Source: Candidatus Villigracilis affinis
Lineage (GTDB): Bacteria; Chloroflexota; Anaerolineae; Anaerolineales; Villigracilaceae
Assembly: GCA_016718275.1 (NCBI GenBank)
Contig: JADKEA010000020.1
Coordinates: 434,001 to 498,000, forward strand
Direction of reading: 5' to 3'
DNA length: 64,000 nt
Position numbers and translations under genes: made by a program. Below are positions 8,170 through 16,489 of the stretch, in pieces (position 1 is the stretch's first letter; the number at the start of each line of letters is the position of its first letter). The notes under the pieces were generated by a model. It was not told the origin of the DNA, searched no databases, and worked only from the letters and a program-made list of their open reading frames with translations.

Positions 8170-8499
8170 TTACGTGCGATACTCGGTGAGGCGTTGGATA
8201 AAGCGCATACCAGCCTGGATCTGAGCAACCCGCTGTGCGGATAGGGTGCCGATGTATTCGCCCAACTTGGCCTGCTCCACGGTGAAGACCTGTGAGACCA
8301 CCACGATGCTCGGTTTGGACAGGTTGGCCTCTCCCGTTTCGAGCAGGACATTGCCTGGCAGGGTCGCTTGCTTTGCGTTCGTCGTCACTGCGCAGAGGGT
8401 AATGGTCTGGGTGCTGGCATCCGCTTGAATGACCACGTGGGGATGAATGTAAGCACTATTTGTCGCTACCCAGTAAATATCGCCTTGGCTGATCGTCAT
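8170..8499 (-). CDS. PemK/MazF-family toxin-like protein, no antitoxin seen beside it
   Basis: 109 residues, typical MazF length. MazF proteins are sequence-specific endoribonucleases with an SH3-like barrel. Visible features are the N-terminal ISQGDIYWVATN, PHVVIQADA, the conserved LCAVTTNAKQATLPGNVLL strand block, and VVSQVFTVEQAKLGEYIGTL. The usual upstream antitoxin is absent: the 106 bases between this start and the plus-strand gene at 8606 hold no suitable frame. A TAAAAT box (8512-8507) places transcription start one base before the ATG, so translation is probably leaderless. It could be an orphan toxin, a domesticated RNase or an inactive relic. Confidence 0.82.
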   Translation of the reverse strand: MTISQGDIYWVATNSAYIHPHVVIQADASTQTITLCAVTTNAKQATLPGNVLLETGEANLSKPSIVVVSQVFTVEQAKLGEYIGTLSAQRVAQIQAGMRFIQRLTEYRT

Positions 8500-8605
8500 G
8501 CGTCTTATTTTACTCTGGCCTCGTCCCTGCCTGTGAAGTGAGTGCAGGTGAAGTGGGTTGTTATGTTATATTGAGGAGACAAAACAATATAAAGGAACCT
8601 ATTCC

Positions 8606-8830
8606 ATGCGATACAGATTTCGATTTATCATCGAAGATGAAGAAATTGCCGAATTTGAAACGGACGCCAATCCGCCCAGCATCGGCGATGAGGTGGTGAT
8701 CGGCCCGAATTATATTTCCCCTGAAAAAGCGGGCCTGAGCCACAATACCTTTGTGGTCAATAATCTTTTACACGTCTTCAACGAGCCAGATTCCACGCTG
8801 GTTGAAATTTCGCTCGAAGTGTTGGATTGA
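8606..8830 (+). CDS. Small acidic protein of unknown function
   Basis: 74 residues from the ATG at 8606, which has AAAGGA ten bases upstream. An in-frame ATG at 8558 is less likely because it would read through the ribosome site. The sequence is strongly acidic and beta-rich (RFRFIIEDEEIAEFETD, IGDEVVIGPNY), with no membrane segment or cysteine. No family was recognised. The gene is followed at once by a good terminator, which supports a single-gene transcript. Confidence 0.65.
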   Translation: MRYRFRFIIEDEEIAEFETDANPPSIGDEVVIGPNYISPEKAGLSHNTFVVNNLLHVFNEPDSTLVEISLEVLD

Positions 8831-8853
8831 CCTGCGCTGCGACTGAAAATAAT

Positions 8854-8894
8854 AAAGAGACAGTCACCTTTTAGGCAGGTTGGCTGTCTCTTTT
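8854..8894 (+). terminator. Rho-independent terminator
   Basis: AAAGAGACAG (8854-8863) pairs with CTGTCTCTTT (8884-8893), followed by T-rich sequence. It ends the small gene at 8606-8830. Confidence 0.8.
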
Positions 8895-8990
8895 ATTTCC
8901 TGTGATAGGATTTGAACTCTAAACTCAAGTTATCAAAGATCTGAGTTTATCAGTGTTCATCTGTGGTTAAAAAATACTTGGAGATAGTCG

Positions 8991-10262
8991 CTAAGGAAAA
9001 AACGTTTTGACTCCTTCATTGGCGAAGTAAGTCAGGTTGAGGTTGACCAACTGCATGGCGGACCAAACGTTATCCCAAAAGAAATTTGAGATCGGCGAAT
9101 CCGTTGACAGTAGAAGGAAAACGATCAAGAACCCAAAAGGCCGCAGGAAACTGGCGAATCCCAGCAATTCATGCGGAAGGAAAGGTTCAAGAATGCCAAA
9201 ACCATCCAGGCCAGGGATCGGCAGCAAATTGATGAACAAGGCGACCATTTGCAGCAACGCCAGCAGGCCGAGCGCCGAGAGGAATTCCTCTGGCACCGCT
9301 AATAAAATGAAATAAAAGGGGAAGTTGCCAAAAGGCAGCGCAAGCAGAAGCAGACAAATCAGGTTCGCCAGCGGACCCGCCGCCGAAACAAGGCTGCGAT
9401 AGATCGGCTTTCTCAAGGCGTGAACATTGATGTAAACCGCCCCGCCTGGAAATGCAATTCCACCCATCAGCAGCATGACCAAAGGGATGACAACACTGAT
9501 AATGGGATGCGTATATTTGAGCGGATTCAGCGTAAGGTATCCCTTATGTTCCACGCTTTCATCCCCACCCCAAAACGCTGTGATGGCATGTCCGAACTCG
9601 TGCAGGCAAAGCGAGACGAGCCAGCCGCTGATGATAAAAGCGAACATGAACAACTGCGGATTGTTCCCAATGCCAAACCACAAAAAAACAGCCATGGTGA
9701 TGGTGAATAAAACCAGGCTGATAAAGATCGGACTGATGCCATTGTGCATGGCTCTTCCCAACGTTTTGAACAGTTCAGAGGTGGGGGCCTTGTCGCTGGG
9801 CATGTCTTTGATGCTCTTCATGCTTTCGCGGACCTGCTCCGCGGTCACCCCATATTGAGCCAGAATCTGCCCAGCCTTGCTCTCAGGGCTGCGCAACATG
9901 CCCAACAGCAGGATGGGTACGTCAATGGCATTAAGCGCTTGATCCTGCATTTCGGCGAGGGATTCGCTCAAGACGGATTCGTTTTCAGCGGATAGATCCA
10001 ATCCTCCGCGCTTCTCTTCTGACCCTGTAACGGCCTGCCCTGCTTCGAGTTTGATCGTGGCGGACACACGCGCAACGAGGTTTTCCACCCTCACTTTGAG
10101 AAACTTCAACACCGCAGACACCTGTGACTTGGGGAGTTGCAATAACGCCAGCAGCAGCGCCAGCGAGTCGACCGATGACTGTCCATTTTGTTCAGCGATG
10201 CGCCTGGCATTGTTCAGCGCATTTTGTGCGTTACGTGTCAGTGGGTGGGATGTGTTGGGCAT
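8991..10262 (-). CDS. Clp N-domain fused to an M50 site-2-type membrane protease
   Basis: 423 residues. The N-terminus (about 8-150) looks like the two-repeat Clp_N domain of ClpA/ClpC: LTRNAQNALNNARRIAEQNG, VDSLALLLALLQ, and in the second repeat VPILLLGMLRSPESKAGQIL. The rest is a polytopic zinc protease of the S2P/M50 family: HEFGH at 221-225, AAGPLAN at 294-300, and the second metal motif NLLPIPGLDGF at 345-355, with about six hydrophobic helices around them. S2P enzymes cleave membrane-embedded substrates; Clp_N domains bind adaptors or substrates. No AAA+ module is present. TATAAT ends six bases before the ATG and there is no Shine-Dalgarno sequence, suggesting a leaderless mRNA. Confidence 0.88.
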   Translation of the reverse strand: MPNTSHPLTRNAQNALNNARRIAEQNGQSSVDSLALLLALLQLPKSQVSAVLKFLKVRVENLVARVSATIKLEAGQAVTGSEEKRGGLDLSAENESVLSESLAEMQDQALNAIDVPILLLGMLRSPESKAGQILAQYGVTAEQVRESMKSIKDMPSDKAPTSELFKTLGRAMHNGISPIFISLVLFTITMAVFLWFGIGNNPQLFMFAFIISGWLVSLCLHEFGHAITAFWGGDESVEHKGYLTLNPLKYTHPIISVVIPLVMLLMGGIAFPGGAVYINVHALRKPIYRSLVSAAGPLANLICLLLLALPFGNFPFYFILLAVPEEFLSALGLLALLQMVALFINLLPIPGLDGFGILEPFLPHELLGFASFLRPFGFLIVFLLLSTDSPISNFFWDNVWSAMQLVNLNLTYFANEGVKTFFP

Positions 10263-10268
10263 TGGGCG

Positions 10269-10274
10269 ATTATA
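10269..10274 (-). promoter_or_regulatory. -10 box of a leaderless promoter (Clp_N/M50 gene)
   Basis: On the minus strand TATAAT occupies -12 to -7 relative to the A of the ATG at 10262. No ribosome site is present between them. Confidence 0.5.
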
Positions 10275-10440
10275 CCCGTGGAAAAATTCCCCGCTTCCAA
10301 GGCATCTCGTGTGTGAAGTGACAGTCAGGCGCTTTCAATCCCGACCCCCACCCTTCCTCCCCCAAATACGACATTTAAATGCGTTCATGTTTTTTTGAAT
10401 TTTTCATGTCTTTGGAGAGGTGCGCAAGGGCGGAGGAAGG

Positions 10441-11600
10441 TAACCAAAGGTGCATATTTATTTAAATTAAGTTAAGATGGTCGCTAGTTTTCTTCTATAG
10501 TTTTTTCAAGCCTTTGTAAATTAATAAATTTCGAGGCTATTAATCTCTCAACATAGTAAATCCTTTGATACTTTCAATATCTTCCGATTGCTAAAATCTG
10601 ATTGGTCTTTCATTCATGTTCCTGTCGACATGTTGTTGTACGTAAACACCAATTGTGGTTGAATCTAGATTTTATTTTACCTTTTATCTCATTATTTCAT
10701 TTCGAATATTATACTGGCTTTATCAACTCTTGTAAATTTTTATTGACAATTTTTTCTTGTCAGTTATTGTCTCCCCAGCCAACTGATTTTATCCATGAAA
10801 ACTTCTTTAGGCCTTCAAATACCTTGAAATTCTTGGTATCAACCCTTTCGTCTGTATCTTATATTCGAAGACAATACTACAAAACCTTTTCAAATTGAAT
10901 GTTTGTTTTGTCTTTGGTTTCAATTCATAAATTCCCTTCAAAGCATTTGTTCAAAACTTTGATGATTCTTTTTTGATATCAGATAGTTTCCTGAGATTAA
11001 TCCAAATCCCAAAATTCTTTATAATAACGTTATTATTGCGGAAAATTCTTCGTCGGAAAGAAAGAGCATCAACGCATTTGATTCCCATTGATCTAGTTGA
11101 GATATTCGGAAATAATTGAATGGTAAATTCCTATGAAGTTTCTCAAAATTTACTTTCCTAGAATTGGAATGTGCTTTGGACAACATATTCTGAAAAATAG
11201 CCAATGAACCAATCTTATCAGGATGGCTTCAACCGGAATTTGCTATGATTTATATATATCGCAAGAATAGATCTCGATGACGGTATTTTGAGAAACGAAA
11301 TTAAGGCAGCCAAGCTTTGGAAATAGCATAACATCCCTAAACCAAAAGCTATGTAAAATCAACTTCCCAAATCCTGGTAAGCTTTTTCAGTGGCGCCGTC
11401 TTCGAGATTTCTTGAAATCAACCACCTTTCTTCATTCGGTAAACTAATCTTAGAAAACGGATAAACATCCGCCTGACAGGTTTATTTGCAATTGAACTTC
11501 AGCAAAAGATTTGTTTAAAGCCATTGTCACCCTCGATTATTTCATTATATTCCCCTTAAATCCCAAAAGATGCCTCAAAAATGGCGCCAACTCTTTTAAT
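10441..11600. other. AT-rich island with no intact gene
   Basis: About 1.2 kb visibly richer in A/T than all flanking DNA. Every frame is broken within about 100 codons. On the minus strand there are protein-like fragments: near 11520-11450 an ATG behind GAGGGTGACA starts MALNKSFAEVQLQ. A different frame at about 11470-11360 reads DVYPFSKISLPNEERW, LISRNLEDGATEKAYQDLG and then stops. A further fragment spans 11204-11019. This is best read as decayed, horizontally acquired DNA. No transposase, integrase or terminal repeat was found. A 98-codon plus frame (10602-10898) is Phe/Ser/Leu-rich and not convincing. Confidence 0.6.
11360..11524 (-). pseudogene. Frameshifted gene remnant of unknown family
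   Basis: An ATG at about 11524, behind a weak GAGGG, opens a frame giving MALNKSFAEVQLQINLSGG. The coding signal then continues in another frame as DVYPFSKISLPNEERW and LISRNLEDGATEKAYQDLGS before TGA. Joining the two needs one frameshift near 11470. No family was recognised. It is short and lies in the AT-rich island. Confidence 0.35.
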
Positions 11601-11602
11601 TT

Positions 11603-14188
11603 CTAGCACTCACTAAATCCACAAGCATAGCACTTGCGGCAGCCTTCTTCATTCACCACCGCCGCCTCACCGCACTCGGGACAAATGTCGCCGATCTTCA
11701 TGGTGTGGGTTTGCGGTTCTTCGTGGTGACCGTTCCCGTTCGATTTTATTTCTTCAGCGGGAGCGCCGTCCTTTTCACGCAGGTATTGGTCGAGCACCTG
11801 ACCGATGCCATCGGGTAACGAGCGCACGCGGTTGATGCCGAAGCCGAGCGAACGTCCGCCGCCGATGCCGATGAGCTGGACAATGACCTCGCGCATTCTG
11901 TCCACGGGCGCGACGGGGGAGGCCATGCGCAAAATGTAAGAGATCAATCTGCCGATGGCCTCAGAGACCGCGGCGATTTCAGAGCCAGCCTTGGCCGTGT
12001 TGACGAATGCCTCGAAGGGCTGGGTTCCGCCGTTTTCGTTGATGGTGATGAAAGCCTTGCCCACGGGCGTTTCGATGTTGTAAGTCTTGCCAGTCAACGC
12101 CTTGGGACGCGGCTTCTTGGTCCCATGCCACATCGTCGCTGCGGGCTGCATGGTAGAAGCAGCCTGTTGTACAGGAGCAGTTTTCGGTTCGACAGATGCG
12201 GGCGCTTTCTTATCCGCAGTGGCTTTGGTTTCCAGAACCACCTTATCGCGTGAACCAGTCACATACACGGTAATTCCCTTGCAGCCGAGTTCCCAGGCCA
12301 TCATGTAAGCCTTGGCCACATCCTCTTCGGTGGCATTCTCGTGGAAGTTGACGGTCTTCGAAAGCGAGTTATCCACGAAGGCCTGCAGCGCGCCCTGCAT
12401 GAGCACGTGTTCCTCGGCGGTGATATCCGCAGAGACCACAAAGGTATCGCGCACGGCCTGTGGAATTTCAGTGATGTTCTGGCAGGTGCCTTCGTTCATC
12501 ACCTGTTCCACAATTTCCTGACGTTTCTCTTCACCGAGGCCGAGTTTCTTCAACGCCTCATCGAAGCGCGGACTGGCGTAGGTCAGTTTCAGATCCTTGC
12601 CGTTATCGTTGACGTGGCGGATGTAAGCCAGCGCGAAAACGGGTTCGCAGCCATAGCCTTCACAGCCAGCCACGGTGGCGATGGTTCCTGTGGGGGCGAC
12701 TGTGGTCTGCGCGGCATTGCGGATGCCATGCTTCTTGATGCCATCGACGATCGCATCCCACGTAACCTCGGGCCTGCCCCAGTTATTCTGATAGTTGACC
12801 AGCGATTTGGGCGCGTGCCACTTCATGTCATCCATATCGTAAATGGAACCTTCGATGGCGGGGAAGGGTCCGCGCTCTTCGGCGAGTTCCACGCTGGTCT
12901 TCATCGCATGGAAACGCACGAACTCCATCACCTGCGCGCCGAATTCCTGACCTTCCTTCGAGCCATAGCGCACGCCCGCGTGATACATCAGATCTGCAAG
13001 ACCCATGATGCCCAAGCCGATGCGGCGTGCGCGATGCGCGGCTTCCTTCAACTGCGCCACAGCGGGCACATACGCATTCGCTTCCACCACATCATCAAGG
13101 AAACGCGTCGAAGTCACCACCGACTGACGCAGGGTTTCCCAATCCACCGAGCCATCGGGCCCGCAGTGCTCATTCAAATTCACAGAACCCAAACAGCAGT
13201 TCTCATACGGTCCAAGCCATTGTTCGCCGCACGGGTTTGTCGCCTCAAGCGGATACAAATGCGGCACGGGATTCCCGCGATTGGCCGCATCAAGGAACAG
13301 CACGCCAGGCTCGCCGTTGTGGTGCGCCTGCTTGACGATCTTGTTATACAGTTCGCGCGCGTTCACTTTCTTATAGGTGTGAATGGTGATGCCAGCGGCT
13401 TCGGCTTGTTCGAGTGTGCCGCTGAAACCTCTGTGCTTCATTTCGCCGAGGTCGGGGAAACGCAGCGCCCATTCCTTATCCTCTTTCACAGCTTGCATGA
13501 AGGCATCGGTGATGCCCACGGAAATATTGAAGTTGGTGATCGAGTTCTCGTTGATCTTGCAGGTGATGAAATCTTCCACATCCGGGTGGTCCACGCGCAG
13601 CACGGCCATGTTCGCGCCGCGGCGGGTGCCGCCCTGGGCGATCTCGCCAAAGGCATGGTCATACACGCGCAGGAATCCCACAGGGCCTGTAGCCTGCCCT
13701 GCTGAGGTCTGCACGAGCGCACCCTTCGGGCGCAGGCGTGAGAACGAGAATCCATTTCCGCCGCCCGTCTGTTGGATCAAAGCCGCATCGCGTAAAGTCT
13801 GGAAGATGCCCGCGCCATCGCGTCCCATGTCGTCGGTAATGGGGAGCACGAAACACGCGGCCAACTGCCCAAGCGGAGTTCCCGCACCAGTAAAAGTGGG
13901 AGAGTTCGGGAAAAACTTCTTGCTTGAAAGCAGGTGGTAATACTCAACGGTGCGCTGGGCTACGTCGGCGCCCCATTGTTCTTCGACCTTCGCCACATGG
14001 TGGGCCACACGCCAGAACATCTCTTCGACGTTCTCAGCGGGTTTGCCGTCATCACCACGGCGCACATAACGCTTCATCAACACCTGGCGGGCATTGTCTG
14101 TCAGGGAAGCCTTCGGGAGTCCCTTTGCCATGGCGGGCGTGGGCAGAAGACCATTCTTAACTTTGGGTTCGGTGGATTTTGCAACCAT
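11603..14188 (-). CDS. nrdJ: Class II, adenosylcobalamin-dependent ribonucleoside-diphosphate reductase
   Basis: 861 residues. It reduces ribonucleotides to deoxyribonucleotides with a B12-generated thiyl radical, independently of oxygen. The radical cysteine is Cys320 in ATNPCGEQ, with Glu322 beside it. The redox pair is Cys112 (QLAACFVLP) and a Cys at 331/332 (NCCLGSVNL). Glycyl-barrel motifs include TGGGNGFSFSRLRP, GGTRRGANMAVLRVDHPDV and APTGTIATVAGCEGYGCEP. After residue about 690 comes the NrdJ C-terminal domain, ending in CPECGEAAVV and CRKCYACGFSEC, which supplies the re-reducing cysteines and a zinc-ribbon-like tail. TTAGGAGAG precedes the ATG. nrdR lies directly upstream on the same strand. 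Confidence 0.97.
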   Translation of the reverse strand: MVAKSTEPKVKNGLLPTPAMAKGLPKASLTDNARQVLMKRYVRRGDDGKPAENVEEMFWRVAHHVAKVEEQWGADVAQRTVEYYHLLSSKKFFPNSPTFTGAGTPLGQLAACFVLPITDDMGRDGAGIFQTLRDAALIQQTGGGNGFSFSRLRPKGALVQTSAGQATGPVGFLRVYDHAFGEIAQGGTRRGANMAVLRVDHPDVEDFITCKINENSITNFNISVGITDAFMQAVKEDKEWALRFPDLGEMKHRGFSGTLEQAEAAGITIHTYKKVNARELYNKIVKQAHHNGEPGVLFLDAANRGNPVPHLYPLEATNPCGEQWLGPYENCCLGSVNLNEHCGPDGSVDWETLRQSVVTSTRFLDDVVEANAYVPAVAQLKEAAHRARRIGLGIMGLADLMYHAGVRYGSKEGQEFGAQVMEFVRFHAMKTSVELAEERGPFPAIEGSIYDMDDMKWHAPKSLVNYQNNWGRPEVTWDAIVDGIKKHGIRNAAQTTVAPTGTIATVAGCEGYGCEPVFALAYIRHVNDNGKDLKLTYASPRFDEALKKLGLGEEKRQEIVEQVMNEGTCQNITEIPQAVRDTFVVSADITAEEHVLMQGALQAFVDNSLSKTVNFHENATEEDVAKAYMMAWELGCKGITVYVTGSRDKVVLETKATADKKAPASVEPKTAPVQQAASTMQPAATMWHGTKKPRPKALTGKTYNIETPVGKAFITINENGGTQPFEAFVNTAKAGSEIAAVSEAIGRLISYILRMASPVAPVDRMREVIVQLIGIGGGRSLGFGINRVRSLPDGIGQVLDQYLREKDGAPAEEIKSNGNGHHEEPQTHTMKIGDICPECGEAAVVNEEGCRKCYACGFSEC

Positions 14189-14221
14189 ACTTTACTCTCC
14201 TAATAAATATATTGTTTTCGT

Positions 14222-14243
14222 AGTGCAGACTTCAGTCTGCACT
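14222..14243. repeat. Perfect short inverted repeat between nrdR and nrdJ
   Basis: AGTGCAGACT and its exact complement AGTCTGCACT are separated by only TC. It lies in the nrdR-nrdJ spacer. It has no U-tract, so it is more likely a dispersed palindrome or a regulatory site than a terminator. Confidence 0.55.
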
Positions 14244-14284
14244 TACGCTGATTGTTGTATTTGCGTTCCGTGATTGGATATAAA

Positions 14285-14327
14285 AACGGCAAAGACATTT
14301 CCCCCTTGAAGGGGAGCCCTTGCCGTT
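14285..14327 (-). terminator. Rho-independent terminator after nrdR
   Basis: AACGGCAA (14285-14292) pairs with TTGCCGTT (14320-14327), with an inner CCCCTT/AAGGGG pairing. On the minus strand it is followed by TTTTTA. It lies directly after the nrdR stop and separates nrdR from nrdJ. Confidence 0.75.
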
Positions 14328-14330
14328 GAA

Positions 14331-14780
14331 TTAATCTTCGAGTAACTGGTCGATCTCTGTGCGAATGGACTGAAGGTCATCCAGACCGAGGTACACAATG
14401 GCGTAGCGAATGTAGGCGATCTGGTCCACTTCCTTGAGGGTGGTCATCACGAGGTCGCCCACCACGCGGGAGGAAACTTCAGCCTTGCCCATTTTTTGGA
14501 GTTGTGTCTCCACATGCCCGATCATGCGCTCAATGTCCGCCGCTGAAACGGGGCGCTTGGCGCAGGAAATGCGAATTCCCCGCGCCAGTTTCTCGCGGTC
14601 GAATTCTTCACGTCCGCCATCCTGTTTGACGATCAACGGTGTGGCCAGGATCGGACGTTCGTAGCTGCTAAAGCGCTGGCGGCATTTCAAGCACTCACGG
14701 CGGCGGCGGATTCCCCCGTGACTGTCGTGGGAGGTATCGAGCACCTTGGAATCGTGGTGTTTGCAATACGGACAACGCAT
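14331..14780 (-). CDS. nrdR: NrdR transcriptional repressor of ribonucleotide reductase genes
   Basis: 149 residues, full length. An N-terminal zinc ribbon (Cys3, Cys6, Cys31, Cys34: MRCPYCKHHDSKVLDT and RRECLKCRQRF) is followed by an ATP-cone (about 48-138: IVKQDGGREEFDREKLARGI ending in QIAYIRYAIVYLGLDDL). NrdR senses (d)ATP through the cone and binds NrdR boxes in front of nrd genes. Its position immediately upstream of nrdJ fits direct control of that gene. It also keeps its own promoter and terminator, so the two genes are not a simple operon. Confidence 0.97.
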   Translation of the reverse strand: MRCPYCKHHDSKVLDTSHDSHGGIRRRRECLKCRQRFSSYERPILATPLIVKQDGGREEFDREKLARGIRISCAKRPVSAADIERMIGHVETQLQKMGKAEVSSRVVGDLVMTTLKEVDQIAYIRYAIVYLGLDDLQSIRTEIDQLLED

Positions 14781-14983
14781 TAAAATCTCTCCATAATTAG
14801 AACAAATGTTAGAGCCAAATATGGGCGTCTGGGCACTGCATCCCCGTATATATGGCTAAAGTGTTCGGCATTTTAGCACCAACCCCCATCCGATGCAAGA
14901 GGACAATATGGTGACAGAATCCTTAAAATATTGCACAGTCAAATTTTTTAACGTTTGCAGATCAAATCTGTATGCAAGTTGGC

Positions 14984-15096
14984 ATGTCACCTTGAGCGTA
15001 GCGAAAGATCTCGTCCCCGCCCAATGCGAAATGATTTCAAGCAAAGGGAGGGATTATTCGTCGCCACAAAGCGGCTCATCAGAATGACGGGACATA
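14984..15096. repeat. Dispersed intergenic repeat, degenerate inverted ends
   Basis: It begins ATGTCACCTTGAGCGTAGCG and ends CAGAATGACGGGACAT, a pattern of weak terminal inverted repeats with GAGCGTAGCGAAAG-type sequence. It resembles the other GAGC/TCGAAGGAC palindromes of this window. Confidence 0.45.
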
Positions 15097-15149
15097 CATG
15101 ATTTACATACACCCTCCCTGCGTAGGGTGATTGATGCTGTTTGTAAAGT

Positions 15150-15155
15150 TATAAT
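15150..15155 (+). promoter_or_regulatory. -10 box of a leaderless promoter (DUF58 gene)
   Basis: Perfect TATAAT followed by six bases and the ATG at 15162, the same geometry as at 3901 and 10269. No Shine-Dalgarno sequence is present; the -35 element is poor. Confidence 0.55.
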
Positions 15156-15161
15156 CGTTCA

Positions 15162-16418
15162 ATGACGCGCATTCGTTTACGTCAACCTGTCTTTGCAGTC
15201 ATGGTCGTGCTGTTATTGATTTTGCAGCTCGTTCAACCATCGCGCACATGGATGTTTCTCTTTACCGCATTCAGCGGCATCCTCATCAGTGCATATCTTT
15301 GGGCGCGTTCACTTGGTGAGAGTCTGCAATTGCGGCGGGAAACCCGCTTGGGGTGGATTCAGGTCGGAGGTCAAATAGAAGAACGCATCACCTTATCCAA
15401 TACATCTGTATTACCCGCCGCATGGATTCAATTCGAAGATCATTCCACGCTTCCAGGATTCAACGCCTCGCGTTCCACCAGCATCAGCGCGGGTTTCTTC
15501 GATCAATGGAATGTCACCGCCGCCTGCAAACAACGCGGACTTTTTTATCTCGGCGATGCAAACATTTTGACAGGCGACCCCTTCGGGATATTCGATGTCA
15601 CCATCCACGCCTCCGAGCGGACCTCGATCCTGGTCCTGCCCCAAGTGGTGACTCTCCCCGAGATCTCGATCGTGCCATCGGGTTCCTTTGGCGATGGTCA
15701 GCCGCGACGCAATGCGCCCGAGCAAACCATCCACGCATCCACGGTGCGTGAATATGTCCATGGTGACAGCGTGCGCATGATCCACTGGCCGACCACTGCG
15801 CGCACGAATAAAGTTTTTGTGCGCCTGATGGAAAGCGCCCCCGAAGGTGACTGGTGGATTCTGCTCGACCTCGATAAAAATAATCTCTTCGGCGAAGGCT
15901 GGGATTCCATCGAAGAACAAAGTGTTGTGCTCGCCGCATCGCTCGCAAGCAAAGGACTACGCAATCGCAAAGCGGTGGGCCTCATCACCAACAGCAAAGA
16001 CGCCGCATGGATCCACCCGCAAAAAGGGGAGGGGCAGCGCTGGGAAATTTTGCAATCGCTTGCGCTTTCCCAGCCTGGAGAACTCGGCCTCGATAAAACC
16101 CTCGAACGTATTCAATCTTCACTTGGCAGACATCACAGCCTCATCATTGTCACTGCCTCCACAAAAACGGATTGGCTGAAGACACTCCTTCCGCTGGTCA
16201 AACGCGGCATCGTCCCTACGGTGCTCCTGCTTGATGCATCCACATTCGGCGGAAAGGAATCTCCTGCACTCGTCGCCGCCAACCTCGAAGGCCGCGGCAT
16301 CAAATATCACATCATTCCGCGCGGCATGCTCGAAGCGCCCAAAACACTTTCCCATCAGCAAGGCGGCTGGAAGTGGCGCTCCACGCCCACAGGCGAGATC
16401 ATGCCGATTCGAAGTTGA
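15162..16418 (+). CDS. DUF58 domain membrane protein
   Basis: 418 residues. Two hydrophobic helices occupy about residues 10-48. The DUF58 core follows, with its hallmark block at about 190-215 (ASTVREYVHGDSVRMIHWP, TTARTNKVFVRLME). The C-terminal part is vWA-like (WWILLDLDKNNLF). DUF58 proteins are usually paired with MoxR ATPases and/or transglutaminase-like membrane proteins; here the transglutaminase partner follows by 71 bases but no MoxR gene is present in the window. The pair is thought to act in envelope or extracellular protein maturation; the exact role is unknown. Confidence 0.9.
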   Translation: MTRIRLRQPVFAVMVVLLLILQLVQPSRTWMFLFTAFSGILISAYLWARSLGESLQLRRETRLGWIQVGGQIEERITLSNTSVLPAAWIQFEDHSTLPGFNASRSTSISAGFFDQWNVTAACKQRGLFYLGDANILTGDPFGIFDVTIHASERTSILVLPQVVTLPEISIVPSGSFGDGQPRRNAPEQTIHASTVREYVHGDSVRMIHWPTTARTNKVFVRLMESAPEGDWWILLDLDKNNLFGEGWDSIEEQSVVLAASLASKGLRNRKAVGLITNSKDAAWIHPQKGEGQRWEILQSLALSQPGELGLDKTLERIQSSLGRHHSLIIVTASTKTDWLKTLLPLVKRGIVPTVLLLDASTFGGKESPALVAANLEGRGIKYHIIPRGMLEAPKTLSHQQGGWKWRSTPTGEIMPIRS

Positions 16419-16426
16419 AACAACTC

Positions 16427-16476
16427 TTCGTCCTGAGCGGAGCTGCGTGATTTCCGCAGCGTAGTCGAAGGACGAA
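16427..16476. repeat. Hyphenated palindromic repeat, GAGCGGAG/TCGAAGGAC type
   Basis: Outer arms TTCGTCCT (16427-16434) and AGGACGAA (16469-16476); inner arms GCTGCG and CGCAGC. The element recurs inverted at 48458-48505 and in part at 38868-38911. Confidence 0.7.
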
Positions 16477-16489
16477 AATAGATCTATCC

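Larger units (their letters stand above)
14781..15161. other. Intergenic region, 381 bases, promoters and a dispersed repeat only
   Basis: It holds the divergent promoters of nrdR and the DUF58 gene and one decayed palindromic repeat (14984-15096). No gene-like frame has a ribosome site. Confidence 0.6.

Noticed and set aside
10602..10898. 98-codon plus frame in the AT-rich island
   Set aside because: No ribosome site, Phe/Ser/Leu-rich as expected from AT-rich noncoding DNA.
11019..11204. 61-codon minus frame in the AT-rich island
   Set aside because: Shorter than a likely gene and bounded by stops; kept only as a remnant in the island.
12341..13705. Long open frame (454 codons) on the plus strand antisense to nrdJ
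   Set aside because: It is the codon-bias mirror of nrdJ: His/Arg-rich, no ribosome site, no family likeness.
14189..14330. Cobalamin riboswitch ahead of nrdJ
   Set aside because: No B12-box was seen; the spacer is too short and carries only a terminator and palindrome.
14893..15087. 64-codon frame upstream of the DUF58 gene
   Set aside because: It spans a dispersed repeat and has no ribosome site.
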